From: Thuidium tamariscinum
Lineage: Eukaryota > Streptophyta > Bryopsida > Hypnales > Thuidiaceae
Direction: 5' to 3'
DNA: 64,000 bases
Assembly: GCA_947034885.2 (NCBI GenBank)
Contig: OX344753.2
Span: 15,748,001-15,812,000, forward strand
The notes below the pieces were generated by a model. The model worked only from the letters and a program-made list of their open reading frames with translations, made no database searches and was not told where the DNA came from. Every line of letters starts with the position of its first letter. Position 1 is the first letter of the stretch. Both the position numbers and the translations under genes were made by a program. Below, in pieces: positions 13,500 through 25,209 of the stretch.

Positions 13500-14806
13500 C
13501 ATTATAACGAGCTCGCTGCCAAGGTAGTAGCAGCAATTTTCTTGCGGTGCTGGGGATCGCCAGAGAGAGAGAGACAGAGAGATCCGATCTGCGAGCGATC
13601 TTCGTCGAGGGTTTTAGGGTTCTCCGTGTGGGAATCGGTACGAATCGCTGAAAATTTGGGACTCTTGTTTGTTGATGGGGCTTTCGCTTCGAGTTTTGAT
13701 TCTCGTTTGAGAGTCGGGGAGTTTTTGTGTTGGTCATTGTTCGCCTAAGGTGGGAAACCTGAGATCGTTTGAAATTTGAACTGGAAAAATCATTGATTTT
13801 CTTGTTTGCGAATGAATAAGGATTTCATCGCACGAAAGAATCCGGTATTTGGATACCGTATGCAGGAGTTATGAGGTTTTTAAGATTTACTGGTAGTTGT
13901 TTAAAATTGCTTTTTCCATGATAGGAACAGATTGATTAAGGGGGTGTCGGCGAGGTGAACATCTGATCGTTTGGGGGCCCTGGCGAGTATGGGTGGAAAT
14001 TTTGGGTGTCCTACCTTAGTAGGTTTGGATTTCGCTTGCGGTTTTCTGAGATGGCGGGGTTTAAGGAAAAAGAGTTGGGTCGGTGTGAAGCGAATCTATC
14101 TGTCTTTATCTTCTGAAATTTTGTAATTATTCGAGATTCTGTGAGCTTGTGGTAATCGGCTGTGAATTCAGAAGTGTGCAAAGTAGGGTTGTTTCTTGAC
14201 GAGGTTGGTTTAGTCAAAGACAGGGTAATTAGGTTACACTTCACGTAGCTGTCCTGAGTCTATACTAGGCGATGAATTTGAAGCAGCATTCTGGAGTCCC
14301 AGACATTGGAAATGGAAATACTACCGATTTCTTAGAATATCGGACTAGGAATATTGGAAATGCCCAAAGTAGACTCTGGACAGCTCCTGAATTTAGACTC
14401 AATCGTTTGTGCGCTAATCCTGTTTGTGAAACATGTGTCCATGAAGCTTTCAAAATACTTCTATTGTAGAGCGATATTTCCTCTTTCTGTCGGTTACATT
14501 TTATTGAGCTTCCTTGAAACTTCCTCAGTGATATATTTTCAACTTCTGTAGAGAGGGACGTTGTGCGCTTTAGTGTTTTTTTTCTAGATTTGATTATCTT
14601 GACTTGTTATATATTTGTGAACTAGTGGAATGGTATTGAAATTGCTCATTTGTCTCACGGGTCAGTATGTGGGGCTTGGGGTTCAGAATTTGAAACGCAA
14701 AACAGCGTGATCTGTCGAAAGTAGAGACTTGATCGCAGCAGGACTTCCCATATCACTCAGTTCAATATCAAGGTTGCCTTCGTGAAGGTTTTGAAACTAG
14801 TGAAAG
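13500..14806 (+). promoter_or_regulatory. Probable promoter and 5' UTR of the metacaspase gene
   Basis: GC rises from about 13.2 kb. Near 13560-13640 there is a CAGAGAGAGAGAGACAGAGAG run and a GGGTTTTAGGGTTC telobox-like motif, both common in plant 5' leaders. A GTACGAATCG donor-like site near 13637 suggests a 5' UTR intron. The exact start and acceptor cannot be set without transcripts. Minus-strand open frames here have no support. Confidence 0.4.
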
Positions 14807-17687
14807 ATGTCGCTGGTGCAGTGCGGTGGGTGTCGGACGTCGCTTGTGCTACCACCTGGAGCGCAATCCATTCAATGTGCTCTTTGCCGGTATGTCACGC
14901 CTATACCGTATGGCCGTGCAGCTCCTGCTCTTTCAGCTCCTCAAGTATCCAATCCTTACGGGAATGGTTCACAGAATCCTCAATATACACCAACGGTATG
15001 CGTCTGTTTGTCACCTTGATTTTAATCCCAGTTTTGCGTTCTCATTTAGTGTTTTCGCTAGATGGATAATATTTTCGCATGGTTAAGCATCGAGTGCTTA
15101 AATTTTACTCCGTGTAATAAAAATCCCACATTGTGATATTTGAAATTAGTAACTTTTAAAACGTATTTCGATTGTTCAAAAGTAATGAATATAGTTCTTT
15201 CTATTGATACAATGTGTTACATTTTCTTACCTTCTTTCAAGGATTTATTTTAACTCCTATTGATATGGAGGTGGCTACTTGAGCCATGTAGGGACTTAGA
15301 AGAAATTTGTGGAGAGGCATTGCAAACTCAAGTGATTTGTTTTTTCTTATATTTGCCACTTGTGCACACGCAGCCTCCAAATGCACATGGCTCGAAGAAG
15401 GCTGTCCTGGTTGGTATCAATTACAAGTTCTCTCGTCACCAGTTAAAAGGATGCATTAACGATTCAAATTGTATGAGGCATCTGCTCACTTCGAAGTTTA
15501 ATTTTCCTGCTGCATCGATTTTAACACTCACGGGTAAGTAGACTAATCCAAATTATTTTGACGCCTTGTTAGTTCAACGTGGTTTGAATTTGAAGTGTTG
15601 TGAAATATTTGTTTGGCAAACCAATAGCAAGTAGATTTTAATATTTTAGATCTTATAATGTGCTTGCAGTGATGTAGTGACCTTGGTGCTATTTTGAAAA
15701 GCCAGGTACTGTAGTGTAGCTTTAATTGGATGGGTATGTGCTTACTAGTTTACTGATGGTGGCAATCTACAGAAGATCAAACTAATCCATTGATGAAACC
15801 GACACGCTACAACATGCACATGGCTATGGTATGGCTCCTTCAAGGGTGCAAGGCAGGCGACTCGCTTGTTTTTCACTACTCAGGTCATGGCTCGCAGCAA
15901 CGTGACTACAGCGGTGAAGAGCTTGATGGGATGAACGAAACGCTTTGCCCTCTCGATTTTGAAACGGCAGGAATGATTACTGACGATGAAATTAACAATA
16001 CAATAGTCAGACCTCTTCCACATGGCGTGCGTCTTAATGCAATTATAGACGCTTGTCACAGCGGAACTGTTCTTGATTTACCGTGGCTTTGTAAGTTCAA
16101 TAGGTGAGAGATCAGACCTCGTCCTTTTCCATTTCTGTAAAGCTTTTTGCATATATTTCTCTGTCTATTTCCGGCCTGTCATACAGCTTACTGTGACACT
16201 GTAGTACAAGTTACCCGAAATTATATCTCTGTAAAGTTTTGTAACTCATGCAAACCGGTGTCATAAGCTCAGACCTTGATAAGCATTCGCGCCGAATATA
16301 TTTTTGCAGGTATGGGCAGTTTACATGGGAAGATCACCGGCCACGGTCTGGCGCTTGGAAAGGGACCAGTGGAGGATCAGCATTCTCGTTTAGTGGTTGT
16401 GATGACAATCAAACATCGGCTGATACTTCGGTACTATTTTCACCCTTAGCAATGTGCGTTGCCTTCATGTTTTATTTGCTACGTTAGCATTTTTACTGTT
16501 GCATGCCATGTAGGCCTGTACAATTGATTATCATATTTGTCAATGGAAGAATTTCCGACAAATTGACACTTTTCTAGATGCTCATTTGGAACTTCAAATC
16601 CATACTACCGTACCCGATGGCCAGGGTCTGCAAAAATATTTTTTTAAGCAGATGCCATAAAATTTTGGAGATTTTTTTGTTCAATATTTTGTATAGGAAA
16701 AAAAAATCTTGCAGAATATTTTATTTTAAATCACCTGCTGAATCACTTTTTCCAAACTTTATCTAATGATTCGGCAGGAAATGCTGCCTCTGACTATCGC
16801 GTACGGTACTATGTTAGAGCACTTGTGTGCAGTGGAATTTTATCTTTTTGAAACACGTCATTTTAAGAAATATAGAGATGTAATAGAAAGGGGTCAAAAG
16901 CCTCCCTCACAGTAAACTGAAATGACTACGGACAAGTTCTGTTACATTTCTCTGATGCTGGATTGCTGGTGATTTTGATTTCTAGGCTCTGTCGAGGGTT
17001 ACATCTACAGGCGCAATGACCTTCTGTTTCATTCAAGCGATTGAACGGGGGCATGCACAAACGTATGGGAGTTTGCTCTGCGCCATGCGTGACGCCATCC
17101 GAACAACGAATGTGAACTCTGGAATGGGAGCGGGGCCTGTTACAAACTTGCTGGAGATGTTGGTATCAGGCGGTAGTACGACTGGTGGTCTCACTCAGGT
17201 AAATATTGATCCCTTTAGGAATCAGCCTTAGCAATGTTTGCTAACTAGGATAAGTTAATAATCACCTGCATTGCCTAAGTGGTGTCAGTTAGCAGATTGG
17301 TGCTAATTCATGCCGACTTGCACAATGAATATTCGTTCATTTTCTTCACTTTATTGATCTCCTTGAGTGTGGGCAAGTAAACTATCTATGCCTACACCAA
17401 CTGTTTGAGCTTACATCAGGTATAGCTCAAAAGGTCGGCATTTTGAACATGTATGTTTAATGCCTCTGATTACTTTTGTTTCTGTTCTAGTCGTATTCTT
17501 AAGGTAACCATGCAACTTGCACGAAATAGTACTGACTAAGGTAGTCTTTTGTTTGCATAACACCTTAGATACTCGTTACTGACATTGTTTCGACACTGAA
17601 TATTGATCCTGTTACTATTGTGTTATGCAGGAACCGCAATTGACGGCGGCTGACATGTTTGATATCAACTCACCTTTTTATCTTTAG
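14807..17687 (+). CDS. Type I metacaspase with LSD1-type zinc finger
   Basis: Six exons: 14807-14995, 15374-15533, 15773-16103, 16310-16430, 16986-17198 and 17631-17687. All have GT-AG borders and compatible phases, giving 356 residues. The N-terminus carries an LSD1-like zinc finger (Cys6, Cys9, Cys24, Cys27), followed by a short Pro/Asn-rich linker. The caspase-like p20 part has the catalytic His155 in HYSGHGSQ and Cys211 in DACHSGT. The p10 part has the conserved SGCDDNQTSAD stretch and ends in NSPFYL. Type I metacaspases are Arg/Lys-specific cysteine proteases of cytosol and nucleus tied to cell death and proteostasis; the zinc finger matches the plant AtMC1-like subgroup. The short p20-p10 linker rules out type II. 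The start is the first ATG that puts the zinc finger in frame. Nothing looks broken. Confidence 0.95.
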
Positions 17688-20600
17688 GGCTTTGACGGAT
17701 CAACATGCGTTCAGTTTCATTTCAACGGAAGATGGCTTTATATTTGTATCTTCGACATGAATTGTGTACAGGGGTTTGGAGTTTAGGCCATCTTACTACA
17801 TGTGGAGTGCTTTTTGCCTCTGCCATGTCATCACTCGGAAGTTAGGAAAACCAATGGGTGTGTATAGAGAGTAGAACTTATGAGCAGGTTGGGATTTCAG
17901 CCTCTCATTACCCAGCGAGGAATGACTTGACGAGCTGAAGAGATTGAAGCTCTGTGTTGATATCAACCACTAATCCGTGGTGTTGGTTTCTGAGGTCGGA
18001 AATGAGACTAAAAGGTCCTCAGTGACATGCTTTGACGTCGAAATTGTATTTGTGCTTCAAGAGAAATTCCATCTCTGGAATCGCTGTTCAAGAGATCTCA
18101 CCTGACAGAAGATTATGACTCACGTGAGTGTTGGCAAGTTTCTAATCATACTAAATTTGTTAAACATTAAGCTAGTCTGCTCTTAAAAGTGGCCATTTAA
18201 AAGCTGAATGCCTTTTCGAGGATGCGGAACTGCTTGAAATAATTTTCAGTAAATTTTGTAGGAAGAAAAATGCAATTGGCATCAGAACCAAGTTGTTTCA
18301 TATTTTTTGGACCTTGTGGGATTAAGTTAGTGACAAATTTTTGAAGTTGAAATGCACTAAGGGAGAGGCACCCAATGGTGTCCTTGTACCCAATGCTGTT
18401 CGTTTCTATAGCACACAATCATTTCAGGCTATAAATGTAGGTAGGCAATACATGGCTTATTGCTTTTGACCTAAAACAATAAATAGTCTACAGTCCCTCT
18501 ACATTTTTGTTCTAGAATGAATGATTGACTTAAAAATGGATGGCATTGGGTACAAGGACGCCATTGGGTGCCTCTCCCATAGTCACTAAAAGCGACCACT
18601 GCTTGAAATGTATGTTCTTGGTACATTGGTGCATTGCTTTTAGATCATGGGCACTTTTAGAGTACACTACCGTCGGGTTCTTCTAAAAGTCATGAAATTT
18701 GCTTATTTGTTAATCTACGTTGTTTTTGAATTTTTACCCAATTTGGTTTTTTTGGAAAGACAAAAAGACATTACATTGGATTCTCTTCATTCTATATTGA
18801 AGTTTAGATTTCCCCCTTGCAAGAAGAGGGAATCCAACACAAATTTCTTGTGAAGTAGAGCTTTCTTGTGCCTTCAAATATTTCTTTTGTATCCTACAAT
18901 GTACATTGTGCATGAGGAGGGTTAAATGTATTAAACTTGTTGTAAGCATTAGTTTGTCTTACTATAAATTGACATAAATAAAGTAAGTGAGGGATTTATT
19001 TTGAAGTTGTATGTACTCCATATAAGTTAAAGATTCTTGATACTTGGCCCACCTATTAATATTACAAGAAAATTTGAAAATTTGAAAATGTTATCTAAGT
19101 GAACTATAAAATATATTCACACTAGTTCTTGTATTTGAGTCTTTGTGAAAAGATAATACCTCCCAAGCAAACAACCCAAGGCCCTTTTTATACAACATTG
19201 ACAAACCATGATGACAAGTGTAACTCATGAGAAACTAAAACTATTACTTATTCATGTAAAGTAGAACAATTAAATGTCATCAGTTATCTAATTTGTCAAT
19301 GATGTGAATATAGCATAAATGAAGTTGCGTACTAGAAAATGTGAAATTCTTCATTTTTCAATATGCACAATATATTGACATTCCAAAGGATTCAAAATGT
19401 CTACAACATCCTTCTAGGGCTAACCTTACAAAGATGCCAAGGCAAAAAAATAGTTGGTGGATGGCCTTCTAGATCATTGTAGAAATGAAAAATTGGCACC
19501 AATTGGTCTAAAAATCAAATCATTTTTTAATGATTACCGTAGTTATAGGCTTGTATCCTTCAAGAGTTAACCAAAACCTTTTTAAGAGTTTAAATATCTA
19601 AGATATCAAGAGAATTTTTTTGTTTTTGTAATCTTTCAGTGCTTGAAAAAGTAGTGATTCTTTATTTTTCTAAATCTAGAGATTGTTCTTGTCTAAAACT
19701 CCAACAAGGAATTGTAAATATGTAGTAGAAACTCTCATCTTCAAACTTTACTATCACTACTTCTAAAACTACCCTCTAAGAGCAAATGTGAATGTACCTT
19801 CTAGGACTAATGAAGATGATGAATGGTAAAGTTTCAATTTAAAAATTGTTCCTAATGTTTATTTGGTGGAACCTCTTATTAAACAAATCCTTTATTTAAA
19901 TGCTAAAAAATTTCAAAATGCCTTTTAACATAATTCTATAATAGCATCAAAACCTTTGAGAGGCCCTCTTTATCTTTACAATATGCCATCGTCTAATACC
20001 ATAAGAAGTTGTAATGTTAATGTGAAAGTATAGAGATTATTAAGTGTGAAAAGGATTAAGATGTAAAAACAAGAGTTCTTTCCTTTTTTTCTATAAAATT
20101 GCATGTCAATGTCAAACAATATTCTCATCCCCTTTATCATTATAAAAATTTATTTTCTAAAGTATGTTGATTTATTCTATTAGAGGCATGTGACAATAAA
20201 TTATCAATGACACATTAATTTGAAGTGGTTCAAGCTAGAATAACCCCTTTAAAATCTGAGATAGTTTTTCATAGTTTCTACAGGTCATTTCTAAACTTTG
20301 TTTCTCTAATGTATTTATTTTGCAATGTACACAAACATTGTTGGCTATGCTCTTGTAAAATTGGGCATTCAAATTTCATTTTTTCAAGACATTGTTGGAC
20401 ATGGTCAATTCCAAACCATGACTTCTTGGTCTTTTAAGAACTATTACTATATTGCAATCATTCCTAGCATTTTTTGTCTATAGAATGAATGGAAGAGGAG
20501 GCTTTGCATTGAAGAAGGTAAATTCACCTAATTGTGACATCTCCTAAAATCAATCCCTATATATACTTGCCTAAAATGTAGAGCTTGCATTCATGAGAAT

Positions 20601-21211
20601 CCAGGGTTGATTTTTGCATACACCTATTCTTAATCTTTTGAATTTTTATTTTTTTAATATAATATTTTAAAAAATTCAGTTTTATGAGAATGTTGAATTT
20701 ATTTTAGACTATCAACAAGACTCAATACAAAAAATTGCACCTCAATAATAGGAATTGTCTTCAAACTTCATTTAGATGATTTTAGATGTTGTGAACTTCT
20801 ATCTAAAGGTGTTTGAATAGGACTTTTATACTTAAGAAAAAAGAAGCAATTCAATATTACAATGATAGTAATTGATATAATAGAACTTCCTTAACCCTTG
20901 AATGTGGACAAGGACATTTTGCAGTTGATGAATGACAAAGAATCTTTTATTGTAGAATAGAAGTGCAACTATTCATCCTTGGTATTAGTGGTGGAAAGGA
21001 AAAATCTTATACAATACTTTCACTTCCAATGAGTATATTTGGCTTATTCAAAGTAGATGATGTCAAAATGCATTATTTCCATAGCCACTAGTTTGTCCTT
21101 CAAGGGTTAAGACAATAGTTTTAGAAATAAAGGAGAATATTATATTTGTCGTGCACAAACACATCGTGCCAAGATTACATCGTGCTAACATGAGAGAAAG
21201 TGTGACATAAA
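17688..21211. other. 3' flank of the metacaspase gene and AT-rich intergenic DNA
   Basis: The first few hundred bases are probably 3' UTR. The rest has no gene. It contains the hairpin element at 18355-18583, and the 20935-21115 stretch is related to 37850-38040, which marks a further dispersed repeat. Confidence 0.5.
18355..18583. repeat. Short TIR element ending in CACTA/GACTA
   Basis: GGGAGAGGCACCCAATGG and the following GTCCTTGTACCCAATGC are mirrored at the right end by the inverse sequence, giving arms of about 37 bp with one or two mismatches. The outermost bases read CACTAA on the left and the inverse of GACTAT on the right, which suggests a CACTA-like MITE. No 3-bp target duplication is clear. 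Confidence 0.55.
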
Positions 21212-21483
21212 TTAACAGGGAATCTTGTAATTGGCTAGCAACCTAACCACACCAAGACTCCATAGCTCCTGACCATCAATAGATACTGTGGTCATAGGGA
21301 AAACGCCACGTGACTTGTGACGTATGTCACAATCACGGTAGTATCCTGCAAATAATGATAGAAATGCGAAAAACACTCTATCATCATAGTATACAACACT
21401 AGCGACATCCATAGCAAGCAAAGAAAATAAACACCCACAGTACAATGGTATACCAGATGTGGTAAGTGGTTTTACAACCACCC

Positions 21484-21506
21484 CTTTACTCGCCCCCTTC
21501 GCCAGT
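21484..21506 (-). other. Possible polypurine tract of the retrotransposon
   Basis: On the minus strand this reads as a purine-rich G/A run just before TGGTTGTAAAACC, a possible LTR start in TG, a little past the end of the PHD-finger frame. It fits a second-strand primer site, but without a matching 5' LTR the call is tentative. Confidence 0.3.
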
Positions 21507-21578
21507 GTTGAAGCCCCTTTCACACTGGTGAACTTAGTGGCGTTCTCCGAAGAACCACTGAGAACTCAGTAGAAAACC

Positions 21579-23667
21579 CTATGAAGATGAAGATGCATGT
21601 CCACGCCCTGACATACATTTGGGACAAACCCACCGGCCCGCCGGAATTTCTTGCAATAGCGGACTCAAACAATCCGTATGCCACCCAGTGGAACAAACAT
21701 CGCACAACACCATAGTGGCAACGCCCTTGGCGCTTCCACATAAAATGCATTTCAATCCAGCTGAAATCCACGAGTTGCTTGTATCAATTTGTCCATCAAT
21801 GTGAGGCAAGTGACATGGCGTACAATTGTGCGTGTGATCTTTCCAGATCTTGCCGTCACGACCTTCCAAGAACAATACTCCCGACTTCAACACCTCATGC
21901 ATTCGTAGAATAATATGCCCTACTGTCACGCCGAGTGTGGTTGGCGCTGTTTGCTGCAAATAAACATAGTCTCCAGGCAAAAAACGTCGAACCTGGGGCC
22001 TATAGCCCCCTCCTTGTATCGTGGCATAATGCAAAGTGTCTCTATGTTGTGCAATAGAAAGGTTGTCCAAAGCCATTGGCATTACTCTTTTATACAGCTC
22101 CGCCCGTTGCTCACATATGCGAGCCAACGTGTCCAGATCATCCATGTTATCCAATATCTTGTCTGCATCTTGTTTGATTGCCATAGGTAAAATCGGATGA
22201 TGCCCAAATAGTAAATAATAGGGTGAAAAAGAAGCAAGAGATGCTTGCTTACTAAACCGATAGCCCATGGCTATCCATGGAAGTTGCAAGTCCCAATCTC
22301 TATGATGCCCCTTGTTCAAACTATATTTCCGAAGCCCCCTCTTGACGGTTTGCACCATGTGCTTCGCCAATCCATCTGCTTCAGGGTGATCTCTTGAAGT
22401 AGTACGGTGATCAATCATCGCTTGGTCACACAAGGCTTGAAATTCACCAAGGAACTCTCGTCCTTGATCAGTCAATACCTCAGCAGGAACCTCGAAGCAA
22501 CTCAAAACACGATCCAAAAACAAATAAGGTGCCCCTTCACTGAACTTATCAGGTAATGCCACCAACTCAATCCATTTGGAAAAATGTTCAATCATCACCA
22601 ATACATACTTATTATGTCGTGGTATTACCGGTAATGGCCCTACAAAATCCAAACTCCACCTATAGCCCAATCCCATGATTGGCAATGGTTGTAATTGAGG
22701 CATCAGGGCATTGAATGATGCTCGCACTCTATCACACACGATGCATCTAGCTATCAATTGTTGAACTTGCAATTGCATTCCTCGCCACCAATAGTGAATT
22801 TGTAGCAAGCTATGAGTTTTTCGCACTCCAAAATGCCCCAAATCCTCGTGAGCATGCATAATCAATTTCACTCTCTCATGAGGTGCCGGTACTACCTTTT
22901 TGTTGCCATCTGGCCATACTCGAAGCAAATGAGTCCCCTCCCACACAAACCACTTGGCTCGTTGTAGGATCCGATCTCTCTCCTTGGTTGACACAGTAGT
23001 TGTCAATTCTCCATGCTTCAAGTATTTCATAACCTCCACATCTTCAAAAATATCTTTGGCGCCCCCAGACTCTTCACCTCCATCCACATCCATTGTAGCC
23101 ACAATGGCTTCCTTGGTAGTGTCTCCAGCCATCGCCATAATACTCAAGTAGGTGGCACAATGCCAACCTGGTAACGAATCTTCTCCCTCTTCCACGTGCC
23201 AACGAGCCCCCGTAGAGTCCACTTGGCTAAGATTTGGATTGCGGCTCAAGCCGTCAACATCCATATTTACCAAACCGGCTCGGTGTACAACTTTAAAGTC
23301 ATACTCCATGAGCATAAGCGCCCATTGTGCAAGCTTTCCTATAAGCTTGTCAGACTCCATAAGCCACTTCAACAGTTGGTGATCTGTTACCAGTAGAAAT
23401 TCGTTACTGTATAAATAGCAGCGGAAATGAGCAATTGCCCAAATTGTTGCTAGACATTCTCCTTCATATGAGCTATACTGTGCCTCCGCATTGTTGTTTG
23501 AGCGACTAGCATAAGCTACTACAAACTCCTTGCCATCGTCGTCCATTTGAGTCAACACCGCGCCAATCCCCAGTGAGCTCCAATCCGTGTGTAATTGGTA
23601 TGTCCTACCTGAAATTGGCCTCCTTAATATTAGTGACGACGCTAGCCGTTCCTTCAATTGCTTGAAG
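21579..23667 (-). pseudogene. RNase H - integrase - PHD finger part of the gypsy polyprotein
   Basis: Open for about 695 codons. RNase H shows the acidic motifs LHTDWSS, SSYEGECLA and VTDHQLLKWL. Integrase has the N-terminal H-H-C-C zinc site (HEDLGH ... CIVC) and the catalytic Asp in SLDFVGPLP and VLTDQGREF. The expected catalytic Glu in the ADGLAE-type motif reads Lys (ADGLAK), so the triad is broken. The C-terminus has a chain of Cys pairs, KCILC, LCDVC, GWHTDC and VCPKC, forming a full C4-H-C3 PHD finger about 45 residues long, just before a Ser-rich end. PHD fingers usually read histone H3 tails, so this could guide integration as chromodomains do in chromoviruses; that is inference. The frame runs back into the inserted MITE at 23668, where its apparent ATG (23741) is not native. 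Confidence 0.9.
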
Positions 23668-24142
23668 AACACCATATTCATTAAAATGAGAGAATCGAGA
23701 CCTCTCAAAATAACTATCGTGATCTCGACCTGAATCACCAATTTCCATTAAAATGAGAGTTTCCACGTCAAATGTGAAAGGTTTTATGTCAATTTAGCTC
23801 GAATCGAGCTAAATTGACAAAAACCTTTCAAGTTTGGGTTGAATGTATGTCAATTCAGCTTAAATCAAGCTAAATTGATATAAAACTTTTCAATTTTTGG
23901 ATGAATTTGAAAGGTTGTATGTCAATTTAGCTCGAATCGAGCTAAATTGGCATAAAACCTTTCAACTTTTGGAGGCGAATTTCAAAGGTTGTATGTCAAT
24001 TTAGCTCGATTCGAGCTAAATTGACATACAACCTTTTAGCAAATTGACTTAATTTTTTTTAATTTCACGTTGTGTTTCCTTTAAATTACATTGGAAAACT
24101 CTCAATTCACTAGAAAACTCTCATTTTAATGAATATGGTGTT
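23668..24142. mobile_element. MITE nested in the retrotransposon, with a 4-bp target duplication
   Basis: This 475-bp element begins AACACCATATTCATTAAAAT and ends with the perfect inverse, giving 25-bp terminal repeats. GAAG occurs on both sides (23664-23667 and 24143-24146). Removing the element and one GAAG rejoins the RNase H reading frame, which confirms the borders. The interior contains four successive palindromic blocks built on TCAATTTAGCTCGAATCGAG and its variants, each next to an AACCTTTCA-type motif. It has no coding capacity. It inserted after the retrotransposon and may be younger than much of its decay. Confidence 0.85.
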
Positions 24143-24146
24143 GAAG

Positions 24147-25209
24147 GCGGCTTCTTGCTCATGTCCCCACATCCAAGGTTGATCATTCCTTGTCAACATG
24201 GTTAATGGCTTTGCAATCGCACTAAATGTCTTCACAATTTCCGATAGTAATTACACAAATCCAAAAATGCCCACAATCTACTCACATCCTTCGGCCTTGG
24301 AATAGAAAACATCACCTCTACTTTGCTGGCTACCACTTCCAATCCACCGGGATATATCATGTGGCCCAAGTACTCCACTCGGTCATAATAAAACTTACAT
24401 TTATTCGGATGTAGTTTTAACCCATGGAGCCTCAGTCTAGCAAATACTTCTGCCAAGTGAGCTCTGTGTTGTTTTTGATTCATGCTATAGACAGTAATAT
24501 CATCAATGTAGCATTTTACAAAATCAAAGCCCAAAAATATGCGATCCATAACTCTTTGAAATTCTGCTGGTGCATTTTTCAAACCAAATGGCAGGAACCT
24601 CCACTGATATAGACGATCCTTACCATCTTCATCAATTCCCCAGAACGCCGTTTTCTCCTTATCACCTTCTCGTATACCAAGTTGGTGATAACCCGATCGG
24701 AGATCCAAAGTACTAAATACTTTGGCATGGCCAATGGCATCAAAATTCTCCTGTGGTGTTGGCATGACATAGCGGTCTGACTTCGTGAACTTGTTAATTC
24801 TACGATAGTCTCCACACATCCTTTTCTCGGTCCAATTTCCATAAATGTCTTTTTTGGATGGCATGACCGTTGCTGATGCATACTCACAATCTGGAGAAGC
24901 TAACTCTACCAATCCTGCCTCTAGTAACTCCTTGGTTCGGGCTTGGATCATCTTGCGTTCTACCTCGCTATACTTGTACGGTTTGCGATAAATCGGTGCA
25001 TCATCCGTCAAGTTAATACGAACCTCTTGTCCCTTCAGTACACCTAAGTCTTTAAGACTAAAGGCAAAACAATCCACATACACCTTAAGGAACTCTTGTT
25101 CCTCCTTCATCTTTGCTTCATTTTCCAGGCCTACCAACGGTTGCCAAGTTTTATTGGTCACCATTTCCTTCCTATCTTCCTTTGAAGCAGATTTTTCCAC
25201 CTTTGGTTG
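24147..25209 (-). pseudogene. Reverse transcriptase part of the gypsy polyprotein
   Basis: From the stop at 25210 the frame runs on through a linker and the RT domain to 24232. Landmarks are the YRKPYKYS entry, MCGDYRRINKFT, FSTLDLRSGYHQLGI, FLPFGLKNAPAEFQRVMDRI and the catalytic CYIDDITVYS (YxDD box), then the thumb with LGHMIYPGG. All core RT motifs look intact. Just after CNYYRK the frame is lost near 24237, where one T seems to be missing; in the shifted frame the expected RT/RNase H connection continues to 24147. The stop at 25210-25212 (TAG) separates it from the methyltransferase in the same frame, so RT and methyltransferase were parts of one polyprotein. Confidence 0.9.

Noticed and set aside
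13396..13737. 113-codon minus-strand frame
   Set aside because: It lies in the probable metacaspase promoter and 5' UTR, with no domain or splice support.
21212..21523. 103-codon minus-strand frame past the PHD finger
   Set aside because: It lies beyond the polyprotein stop and the possible polypurine tract, so it is most likely LTR sequence.
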